Under the pieces are notes generated by a model. The model was not told the origin of the DNA. It ran no database searches and saw nothing but the letters and a program-made list of their open reading frames with translations. The position numbers and the translations under genes are program-made. A stretch of 64,000 bases of DNA, from positions 16,633,023 to 16,697,022 of the forward strand of contig CM039510.1 in NCBI GenBank assembly GCA_022432975.1, given 5' to 3'. Shown here in pieces: positions 23,324-33,146 of the stretch (positions are counted from its first letter, which is position 1; every line of letters starts with the position of its first letter). Source of the DNA: Begonia masoniana (Eukaryota; Streptophyta; Magnoliopsida; Cucurbitales; Begoniaceae).

Positions 23324-24858
23324 ATGGTGAGAGGACATCAAGAAGAGTCAAGCGAAAGCTCTCGAGCCATTGACCGACTAACAGAACTGGTGGGTGCACA
23401 GTCACGCATGGTTGAACGCATGATGGCAAGAGAAGACGATAGAAACAATAACCATGGGAATAACAATCGTGATAATGCGCCGCGAGACAACAGTGGAGAC
23501 AGATTCCGGCGACTCCAGCCGCCTTCATTTGATGGACTGTCTACAGACCCGACCCGTGCTGAAACCTGGATTCGAACAATGGAGAAAATGTTTGGATATG
23601 CAGAAGTAGAAGACAACAAGAAAGTTATTTGCGCCAAGTTCTATCTCACCGAAAGTGCGGGATTTTGGTGGGACACAGTGCAGTCAACTACAGTGGCATT
23701 AAGCTGGGAAGGATTCACGAAAATCTTCTACGAAAAGTACTTTGACCGGGGAGTGAGGAAGTAAAAGTTGCTTGGTTCTCTCGGCTGCGACAATATGGGT
23801 CAGTGGCTGAATATGTTCAGAAATTCGAGTCATTGTCCCGATATGCAACACATATGGTGGCCACTGATGAGAACAAGGTGCACCAATTCATTTAAGGATT
23901 AAAGATGGACCTTCTGCGAGGGATCACAACCGGAGGGTTCGATGAGGCACCGTATGTGAAGGTGGTGGACAAGGCTTATCAGTTGGAGGCCTTAGAGATA
24001 AAGTCCCAGAGACAAAGAGATTCACCAAGAGGGATTATTCGAAATGTTCCTCAGCAACAACAGCAACAACCAAGGAGTCAAAACCTACAACCTCAACAGT
24101 AACAAAACAGGGGCATTAAGAGGCCCAATGAGACCATCACTTACCTAGACAAAGGAAAGAGACCGATGGGAGCTCCTCAGCCCACTATATGTCCACGGTG
24201 CCAGAGAAGCCACCAGGGCGAATGCAGGCTTATTACTGGCGCTTGTTTCCGATGTGGCAAAGGAGGCCATCATGTCCATGATTGCCCGATACCAGGCACA
24301 AGACAAAATCAGGCCGTGCCAAGAGTCTTTGCAATGATGGAGGACGTTGATGATGCTGATCTGCACACAACAATTATAGGTACAATTTCAGTATGTGACG
24401 CACCTGCCTATACCTTGTGGGACACGGGGGCCACACATTCGTTTGTGGCCATGGACTTCATAGTTAAACAGAGGTTTTGTAGTACGTCGTCAGATCAGCC
24501 CTACAGCATTATGCTACCGTCCGGAGAGTTTATGCACTCCGAGCAGGTGGTGCGGGGTGATATAGTGACGGTAGGAGACCAGAAATTGTACGCCAACCTT
24601 ATCGTCATCGGTATGAAAGGGTACGATGTCATTCTGGGGATGGACTGGCTGTTTAGACATTATGCCACCATCAACTGTAGGTCCGGGCTCGTGACTTTTA
24701 AGCGCCCGAACGAAGTAGAGTTCTCCTATCAGGCAATACCAAAGAAACATAGTATGCCTGTTGTATCCATCTTGAAAGCTCAACAGCTGATGAGGTCAGG
24801 ATGTGTCGGATTTCTTGCCTACGTAGTAGATGTTCAAAGACAAGGTGAGGTGGAATTT
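23324..24858 (+). pseudogene. B1 gag-protease remnant
   Basis: Starts [19 protein letters not shown] like B3. The capsid-like region is intact to about 23760, where a stop and a 1-base deletion shift the frame. It resumes with further nonsense codons (for example CAA to TAA near 23895 and 24102). The zinc knuckle CFRCGKGGHHVHDC and the protease site DTGATHSF (about 24421) are recognisable. Protease similarity runs through [18 protein letters not shown] to VDVQRQGEVE, and then the reading runs into unrelated element D sequence. The apparent C-terminal residues to 25005 are therefore an artefact of the junction. Confidence 0.92.
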
Positions 24859-25087
24859 TGTCCCCAAAATTATTGCTTGGTTAAACTTCTAATTACTCAC
24901 CCTCACATTATCTACGTAACCATGCTTGCAATACCATTCACGACACCCCTATGGTCTTACCCACCCTTCGTGTCTCATTGGTTTCCTATATTTCAAAAGC
25001 TTTAAATTCTTCTAAATACTCACTTCATAACTCAATCGCTCATACATCCATCGACTTCAACTTAACCTCCATCACTTAGACTCTCGA
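24859..25087. other. D noncoding body, segment 1 (3' UTR-like end)
   Basis: Starts at the B1/D junction with TTTTGTCCCCAAAATTATTGC, the reverse complement of the 3' UTR motif seen before the PPT in B. The rest is C/T-rich on the plus strand with no coding signal. Confidence 0.6.
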
Positions 25088-26044
25088 TGTAATACCCAGC
25101 TTGTACGGATTTCGGATATAATATATTATATTGTTATTTTATTATATAATGGTATTTTTGGTAAATATGTCAAATCAGATCCGTTTCACGAAAAGAAAGC
25201 GTCATTACGATCCTAACGATTAATAGGAATTTTAAAGAAATTATGGGAATTTTTGGAGATTAAACACTATATTCCGAGTAAATACACTTTTCGTAATGTA
25301 AAAGACGTTCTCGTAAAAATAGTAAACGAGGTCCGAATTGCGAACGAACAGTTTTAATAAAACCCAAATAATAAGTTGGACTTATTGGCGAAATATGGAA
25401 ATTTGGTGAACTCGAATAGTTGGACGATTAACGAACCGAAGGACGAAACAAAATAGAAATATGTGCTAAGGGCAAAATGGTAATTTGTAAAGTAAATTTT
25501 TAATTAAAATCACTCTTCTTCTTCCTCCTCCACCATTTTCACGCCAGGAAAGCTCCAATTTGCGATCACCTTCTCTGCCATCGACGAGTTCTCCACTTCC
25601 GACCTCCGTTCTGATCTTCGATCGTTCCGTTTTCTTCGTGCTTTCTCCTCCAATCGACGCTCTAGGTAAGATTCTAAAGTTTTAGAGCGTTAAACTTCGA
25701 GTTTCGTAGAGTTTTACGTTTAGGGTTTTTGTTAGGTTTTCGATTAAAAACGAGATTTAGGGTTTGTAATTAATAGGTTTGTCGTAATAAAGTATATATT
25801 GGACGTATTGAACGTTATTGGACGAATTCGATTGATTTAGGACGAATGTTAAAATTTGAGAATTTTCGAGTTTTAGGGAAAAACTCGTAAATTGTAGTTT
25901 TGAGGTATCAATCGTAAATTGTTCATCGATATGCTTCGAATAATTAAGTTGGACGTTTCAAGAAATTCTTTAGTTAAGGTTTTGTTGATTTGGACGTTTA
26001 GAAGTTTAAACTCGTTTTAACGATAAACGTTGTGAATGGCTTAG

Positions 26045-26801
26045 GTAAAACAGTGCTCGTGGACGGAGCTTGAGCTGCTTTGGACACGAGGTAAGTTCTC
26101 GTGATTCTTTTCTGGCCGATTGGCCTACACCGTACATCGAAGTCGTTTCGAGGAGTTTGGTGACGCACTAGTTTATATTACTTTGGTTGGGTAGTTAGGT
26201 TTAATTGTTTTGTAGTTTATATTTTACAGTCTTGATGGTATGTATGCTGAGTGTTTAAATTCTGTTATGAACTGTTCATGCATCACGTGTTTTTAAAGAA
26301 AGTGCATGAAAATGAATTTCCGCACAATGTTTTAAAAATGGCGATGTGGCCTGGAGAGGGGCATGACCTATTGTGGAGGCACGCAGGGGCTTGTCACAAT
26401 ACCACATCTATTATGTACTCGCAATGTGGCCTGGAGAGGGGCTTGACCTATTGTGGAGGCACGCAGGGGCTTGTCACAATACCACATCTATTGCACTCAT
26501 ATGTATGGTCATGCGAGATGGGGCTCAGGCACGGCTGTACGTGTTGTAAGCGTGTACCCCCCTCTTCTAGCTGGAAATAGTAGTCCGACTGCTGGATGTG
26601 CTCTCTCCGGTTAGGAGGCTGAGATCTCGGTGACACCCACAGAATAAAGTAAAGAAAATGCTGCATGATTTCTGAACTCACACGCATAGCATATAGTTGC
26701 ATTTACGAGTCTTGCTGAGATTTTTATCTCATAGTGTATTGTATGGTGTATGTGACTTCGAGGATACAGGTGAGGACGAGATTCCTCCTCCTAAGGCTTG
26801 A
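26045..26801 (+). other. Cassette in family A solo LTR
   Basis: Exon-like 26045-26090 follows TTAG and ends at GTAAGTTC (26091). Read in phase with the tail it contains CSWTELELL. Hairpin GGCC-GATT-GGCC is at 26114-26125 and hairpin TGAGAT/ATCTCA at 26716-26731. The acceptor is ATACAG at 26769, followed by the acidic tail starting EDEIPPP (26770-26801, TGA). The inferred upstream exon ends at 25665 (CTCTAG before GTAAGA). Confidence 0.55.
26341..26495. repeat. 80-bp tandem duplication inside the cassette intron
   Basis: Two adjacent near-identical copies (26341-26420, 26421-26495) start at GCGATGTGGCC and GCAATGTGGCC. Each has an internal ATTGTGG...CACAAT inverted repeat. Confidence 0.85.
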
Positions 26802-27284
26802 GTCCAGTTGATGGAGGATGGCTGCGGTGGTGTGCTGGCGCAGTCGAGGCTTACCTGACCCGTGGGGACAGTACGTATAGATTTTGAGGGTTTAGGACAT
26901 TTTGGGCTAATGTTTGTATAGAAATACTTTAGGTTGTTGGATTCTGGATAGTTGATAGGTATTTATGTATAGGTTGATGTTTTGGAAACTGTTTTATAAT
27001 GGTTTGGAAAAGTCTTTCATTGAATGTATTTTGGAACTGCGTGGTGATTTGAAACAGGAGGATTTGTTTAGGTTTTAAACGTACCCATGCAGTTCGTTTT
27101 CATGAAAATGTTCTTAGTTTTAAAATGTATTTCGAGTCGTTTACTAGGTGAATGGTTGAGTGTGAAAAGAATGAGAATTAGAGTAAGTTTTATTTGATAT
27201 TATTGTGTTGGTGAATCGTATTGAGTAATTGTAGTTATTTGTTGGAGAAATTGAATGAAAAGAGCGATGAAATGGAAACAGGCA

Positions 27285-27450
27285 GAGGGGTTGGCGAATG
27301 GTCGCCAACCCTGGCAATTGAATCGCCTCCCTCTGGAAAAATTCCAGAGGGAGTGGCGATTGCTCGCCACAGGCGATGCAACAGGCAATTACTCGCCTGT
27401 TGCAATCGCCTTAGGGGCGATTATTCGCCCAGCGAATAATCGCCTCTCCT
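27285..27450. repeat. Palindromic GGCGAT/ATCGCC word block
   Basis: Repeated direct and inverted GGCGA words flank a hairpin CCCTCTGGAA...TTCCAGAGGG (27329-27352). It is positionally equivalent to 4722-4880. Confidence 0.75.
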
Positions 27451-27651
27451 TTTTACTTATTATATAAATTGTTTTATTTAAATTTAAATAAATAGTTTTA
27501 AAGTTTTAATTTGTTTTAAAAGTTATAATTCAATTCCGATTTCGATTCTGCTTTCGATTTCGGTTTAGTTTCAGCTTAGAGTTTAATTAAAGATATTAGG
27601 TTAAAAAAATAGTACAGAAATTGGGTACAGTATTAGGGTCGCTACACTCGA

Positions 27652-29835
27652 TCCTCTCTAACTTAACTTCAACTCTAATTCTTCCTCGAGCTAAGTTCAT
27701 TTAGTTCCTAACTTTTCTTATTTCGTGCCAACAATATGCACTCAACCACATAAAACCCTCAAAGTTCTTCAACTTCGTGACACTAAGAATCTGATACATA
27801 GATTTCTTATCCTAGCCCTCCATTTCAAACTTTTCTCTACCTTACTATCTCCTTTCTAAATTATCACTCTCGCTTTCTAAACCTACTTACCTTGGGCAAT
27901 TACAACATTTCCTTAACCACTCTAATGTCATTCTCGTACACAGGACTTTAAATGCTTAAATCTACCCCTTGACGCTCTCACGGTATCCTCGAAGCTTCTA
28001 CAATTATGTCCACTACGCTCGTTTTGTCCAATTTTTATCTCGGTCTTTATCAATCCCAAACAAATTCTTAAATCTAAACTAATTCTTTAAATTATTCACC
28101 CAACACCTTAAAGGGTACACAACCAAATCGACGTAACGTACGAGTCGTAACATCCCCAATACCTCTTGTTCTAACTTCACTTCTAAGCTCACTTGCACAG
28201 TTTTCGTGCAAATCATTCTCCCTTTCATCCAATATGCTCCAATTTCCACAACCTCTACTATTGACTCTTATATCAATCTTCCATTTGATCTAGTCAATCT
28301 TCTCACTTACCCGCCTGATATAATCCAAAGCTCAAAAGTCTACCTAACCGCCCATTTTATCTTACACCACATAGTCTCTATTTCCTCTAGTTGTGATCTA
28401 CTTCACACACTTACGTTTATCAACTTTAACCTTGGCTATTTACAAGATCTTTGGCGTCGACTTCGGTACATACGGGTCGAGCCTTTGAAATTTCCTAATT
28501 TAGTCTTATTCCTAATGCACTTAAATGTTTTTCAGGCAAGATCTTGCTTTCCTCATCTGATAACCCACTAATCCCTCAACTTGCACGACTCTAACATTCG
28601 AACTGAACTTCCTATCTAAACCCTTTATTTAATTTACAAAGTCCTACACTTATTCTTAATATTCCACAGGGACTTCCTCGAAGTTACTAACCAGCCTACT
28701 ATCTTTCATTCCTTCTAGTAAGGTTCTAAATATTCTCCTTGGCTTCTTCACAATGATTTATCTAACAATTTTCTTGTTAGCAAACTTATTGTAAATAGAT
28801 TTGCAATCTCATCCTAATCTTCTAAAATTCTCAAATCTTGTCTTTCTATTTTCCCAGAAACTTAGAAGCATCCATTACCTGGAATGGAACTAAGCATGCC
28901 ATGGCTCATACCACAAGCCCTATCAATTCTCAAGTCTCCAGGCAAATAACAAAGTGATCGAGTTTACTTCCTTAAATTCTCACATGAATCGGCCTTCTCT
29001 TAATCCCTTATAGGCCAAGCTTTCTAACTCACCTAATTTGATCTCTTTCTCCCGATTTCCTCAATTAATACTTAGGCTCTAAATTTTGACTGATCTATGG
29101 ATTTAACCACCTATTGAGTAATGACTCTTTCTACATCCCCAAAGTTCTAAACTTTTCCAGTTTCACACTCTATCGTGCGATCACTCATACGCACTTCGAG
29201 TTCCACTTAATTGGTCACCACCTAAACTCTCCAGTAAATTCTTTTCCCCAAAATCTGGCAATGACTCTCTATTACGATCTACCTCTCGGGTCCTTTAAAC
29301 ATTAAAGTTCTTACTTCCATCTTGAAGGTAAGTCACAGGTTACGGTATTTAACTCGATCTGTATCGACTTTAGACTTACTACTTATCTCTTATCTTTCTA
29401 AGTCACAAGTTCGAAATCAACTATTCCTTATTCTTCCAAATTGGTACTCACTCTGTCGAACAACACGCACTCATGACTTGACGCGTCTATTATTTACAGA
29501 CCACCCTTAGCTTGACTAAGTTTTCTCCCCTATCGCGTTGGTTATAATCCTCACACATCAAAAAAAGAAACAAATCCCCCTTTATCGAGTAACCTTCTAA
29601 AGTGGTACATATCTCCTAGCAAACGTCTAATTCTTGTAACTTAAGTACCACCTTACATAAGACTCCCTATTTTTTTTTAACGTCTCTAAATTTGTTAACC
29701 TAACAACTTCACCTTAATATCTTTGTTCTCTTCACTGATATTTACTAAATCAAATGTTCCTATTTGACAATTCACCTAAGCTAGACTTCTGGTTATTACC
29801 TTCATTTAAATACTTAGGAAGTTTGTCAACTAAGG
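27652..29835. other. D noncoding body, segment 2
   Basis: About 2.2 kb, strongly C+T-rich on the plus strand (purine-rich in the sense of D). Plus-strand frames such as 28206-28571 and 29114-29510 show no recognisable family and owe their length to the base bias. No RT, RNase H or integrase motif is visible on either strand. Confidence 0.6.
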
Positions 29836-32133
29836 TGTAAGGCCCCGAGTTTTCTGAACCCAGTTTGTTACTCATAAGCCGTACATAACTAAGAAACCTT
29901 GGACTGAATTTAAAACTCTCTCGAAAGTCTAAATTTAACATTTTTTTTTTGAAAAAGAAACTTCAAAATATTTAAATGCTTGCAGCGGAAATCATTTGAA
30001 CCACAATGAAGTTATACAAAACTACGAAATGTTGTTGAATTGTTAAGAAACAATCGGCAATTAGAAAATTAAGTTTAAACAGCGAAATACTAGAGAAGTC
30101 GCAGAAGTCAAACACATCTGCCGATTGATAAAGTCAACGGAAGAATCAGAAACAGAAGATAGAAGGTTTCTACCGATGACGTCAGCCAAAAGACATCAAC
30201 CGATCGCAAACGACAAAATACACTCTACATCCTCCTATGACTATACGACAAAAATCTTCCTACATCTACCGATGACGTCAGCACGCATCTGCCGATGAGT
30301 TTACTGAGACATCATCCAGTGGACTTTGGCCTACACCTTCCGATTAAGTAAACTGCATACGCCAATCACTAAATGTCAAACGTAGTACCCACTCATACCG
30401 ATAGGGCAAATCCTACATCTTCCGTTAGAATAAACCTCATATACCGGTGACTTTACTGAGACATCATCCGATGACTATTCTTAAGGCATCTTCCGATAGA
30501 ATTAACCTACATCATCCGATGACTTTTCTTAAGTCATCTTCCGATAGGATTAACCTACATCATCCGATGACTTTTATTAAGGCATCTTCCGATAGGATTA
30601 ACCTACATCATCCGATGACTTTTCTTAAGGCATCTTCCGATAGAATTAACCTACATCGTCCGATGACTTTTCTTAAGGCACCTTCCGATAGAATTAAGAG
30701 CGACATTCCAACTACTTCTCGCTATACATACACAACACCAACTCAGAAAGGAATTTACTTATTTCATCAAGACCATTCAGAAACAACTCACATTGTAATG
30801 TTCAAACCCAGTAAAACCAATACTTAAAACTCTCAGATCTCTAGTATCAGTAAAACTCAAAACATAGTCAAAATATTAAAATCTCTACTATCACGAAAAC
30901 TTATCATACTCAAATTAAGGCATTATCAACTAAACCCGCACCATAGCAGACAAAAGTTAACCTGCCTCATCAGTTTACCAGGTCGAGGCATGAATGTACT
31001 CCTCCAACCACTTCTAATCATCTGAGCATTCAGGAAAATCACCTGCAGTATCCTCAACTCCTACAACACAAAACTCATCTATTAGCCTAATGCTAAGTAA
31101 GTAAAGCAATAATGAAAAAAAGAATGAAATGTTGAAACATGGATTCCTAAACATGCAATTTCTACTTTCTCCTCTCAGTTGTTCATGCGTCGTTTCTGTT
31201 CAGATCCCCATGTTAAATTGAGAGTTGGATCAACTCTCCCAAAGTATAATATCCACTGTCTCATTAAAGGTTGGATTAGTTCTCTTAACGGTAAAGTTGA
31301 TTCACTGTTCAGATCCCCCTGTGAAATTAGGAGTTGGATCAACTCTCCCAAAGTATAAATATCCACTGTCTCATTAAGGGTTGGATTAGTTCCCTTAACA
31401 GTAAAGCTGATTCGTTTAGCTGTTTCATTATGTTCAATCCTTACCATACCAATATGCATTCAAATTCATTTTCGTGTACCTTTAAAATATGATGCATATC
31501 ATGCTGAAAATAAATGTTCACAAACACGCACAAACCCTACTGTCTTGTGATGTAGGCCCGAAGGCGCAAGCAATACTTTACTTACCTGGCTCTCCTGGAA
31601 ATGCTCGGTTTCAAACTACTTCAGAAGTTTGCTCACCTAGGTCATAGAAAGGATACCAATTAGATTTCTACTAAGCCTCATTCTAATCTACTCAGGAATC
31701 TAGAGAAACTAGTTTGGAAGCTTAGTTCATTGTGCATTTCCGATTCAACACTAAACCCGAACTCAACTCACTCATAGTATTCCTCGAAACTTCACACATT
31801 GTACACCCTCAGCTATCTAATTGTTAAAATCACAGACAAACTAAGAGAGCTTACCTAGGTTTAAGGAGAATCGAGTAAGAAGGAAATTGCCCGAAGGTTT
31901 TCTGTTGAAGAGCTGAAGGCCGAGAGAGAAATGAGGGAATTAGTGGCGGCTACCGAGCACTAAACCTCAAATCACTAACCTTAAATACATTATCCATTTT
32001 TTTAAATTTCCAATTACTTTTCTGCCCTTGCCTAGTCATTTATTAACCTAATCAATAACTCCCCCAACCCTTCTATAAAAGTACATCATTAATAATAATT
32101 TAAATTTTTTATTCAATGGAACCGGGTGCTACA
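29836..32133 (-). mobile_element. Family C solo LTR 2 (2298 bp), TSD TAAGG
   Basis: Flanked by TAAGG at 29831-29835 and 32134-32138. The ends are TGTAAGGCCCCG and GGGTGCTACA. It shares the C order of features: array, hairpin TTAGC/GCTAA (31082-31096), GCC-TTCG-GGC hairpin (31556-31565) and GTAAGT after AGAGCCAG. Confidence 0.94.
30455..30695. repeat. 48-bp tandem repeat in C solo LTR 2
   Basis: About five head-to-tail copies of a 48-bp unit containing CATCATCCGATGACTTTT and CATCTTCCGATAG. The unit is a multiple of three, so it creates an ORF of 16-residue repeats that should not be read as a gene. Confidence 0.9.
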
Positions 32134-32138
32134 TAAGG

Positions 32139-32362
32139 TCTAGTTTATATCTATTCCACCGTTATATCTCTTAAGTTGTATCCTTCCAATGGTAATAAAT
32201 TCTAAGTATGTACACACTCGCACAACTATCCCAGGTTATTAATCTCAATGCGTAACTTTCTCTATTCACTATCCCCCATCTATCCAATATACGAAAATTA
32301 CGTTTTAAACCCCTACTCTAATTACACTTCTACTCTAACGTTCCTTATCTTATTAATCGCCA
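32139..32362. other. D noncoding body, segment 3
   Basis: Continues the pyrimidine-rich plus-strand bias directly after the gag remnant; nothing recognisable. It contains the point where gag/protease homology ends (after a CCAGGTATC motif on the minus strand). Confidence 0.55.
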
Positions 32363-32976
32363 CTATATGAAGATACCTGGAATAACCGATGGTTGAGCGG
32401 TTCCCTCCTCTTCGATCAAGGTAGACATCCTCGAAGGACAACACTGTGGTATCTTATTCGGTCCTAGACAATCTCTGGCCTTGTGCCCCACCTTGTTGCA
32501 CCAAAAACATCGACCGGAATGCAACTTGCACTCCCCGAAGTGATTCTTCAGACATATAGGGCATCGAGGAGCTTGTTGAGCCCCTTGTGGCCGTTTACTT
32601 CTGTCCGGTATAAACGGTGCATCGTTGGGCCTCGTAGCGCCCCGTCGTTGTAGTTGCCAACCCTGTTTTTGTTGCGGTTTCACCTCTCGAAAAAACCTCA
32701 TTGGACAGTTCTTGGAGAGATGACCCAGTCCGTTACACGCAAAGCATCGGCCAGAACCTGCCTTGCACACCCCACCATGGCACTTCTTACATGTTTGGCA
32801 TTGAGGGAACTGCACAAGCCTTCGTGCATGTTTCTCATCTACCACGCTAATTAAATCCTCACCAACTCTTTTTATGCCCCTAACCGGTAGCTGCTCCTCC
32901 CCTAGCTCAAAACTCTCACCATATCTGTAAGCTGGCTAATCGGATCCACTCGGAATTGCCTATGTGCTCTCGGCAT
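32363..32976 (-). pseudogene. D gag remnant (nucleocapsid part)
   Basis: The minus-strand ATG at 32976 starts MPRAHRQFRVD but meets a TAG within about 25 codons. A second open stretch from 32845 carries two duplicated zinc units, each a C-x2-C-H-C motif followed by CCHC: CFACNGLGHLSKNC and CFWCNKVGHKARDC. The capsid-like core is absent. Coding homology stops after AQPSVIPGIF, the gag-protease boundary, exactly where the A1 gag also stops. It may act only as a decoy, or the RNA may be packaged by other elements' Gag (inference). Confidence 0.82.
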
Positions 32977-33146
32977 TTCTTGTTCCTAGACACAATACAA
33001 ACACAAGACAAAACAATATAAACATCTATAAATCAGATTTAAACTTAAATACTTACAGTCGATGGAGAGTCCTCGTGCGGCGGTGTGTTTTTGGCAGGCA
33101 CTTCACAGAAGTCGCTTTTAAAACTCCGCCTCTCTGATACCATAAT
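32977..33146 (-). promoter_or_regulatory. D leader: PBS and intron-like unit
   Basis: PBS TGGTATCAGAGAGGC is at about 33129-33143 (minus). CGACTGTAAGT (GTAAGT 33056-33051) and a GTCTAG acceptor at 32986 enclose 71 bp, 9 bp before ATG 32976. Confidence 0.78.

Larger units (their letters stand above)
18418..24858 (+). mobile_element. B1: Ty3/gypsy element, 3' part deleted
   Basis: Plus-strand B element with 5' LTR, PBS, gag and protease, cut off at about 24858 just before RT. The continuing sequence belongs to element D in the opposite orientation. RT, RNase H, integrase and the 3' LTR are missing. A family C solo LTR interrupts the 5' LTR. Confidence 0.92.
25088..27646 (+). mobile_element. 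Family A solo LTR (2559 bp), TSD CTCGA
   Basis: Flanked by CTCGA (25083-25087 and 27647-27651). It starts TGTAATACCCAGC, ends GGGTCGCTACA, and is collinear with the A1 LTR in the plus orientation. The conserved box AAGGGCAAAATGGTAATTTG is at 25468-25487, a pyrimidine-rich exon 1 ends CTCTAG at 25665, the cassette follows, and the palindromic block is at 27285-27450. Confidence 0.95.

Noticed and set aside
24859..25005. C-terminal 49 residues of the B1 gag-protease frame as a new domain
   Set aside because: They derive from antisense element D sequence after the deletion junction.
28206..28571. 121-codon plus-strand ORF in the D body (and 29114-29510)
   Set aside because: No recognisable domain; expected from pyrimidine-rich sequence poor in stop codons.
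30447..30827. 126-codon ORF with 16-residue repeats
   Set aside because: It is created by the 48-bp LTR satellite; no start context or homology.
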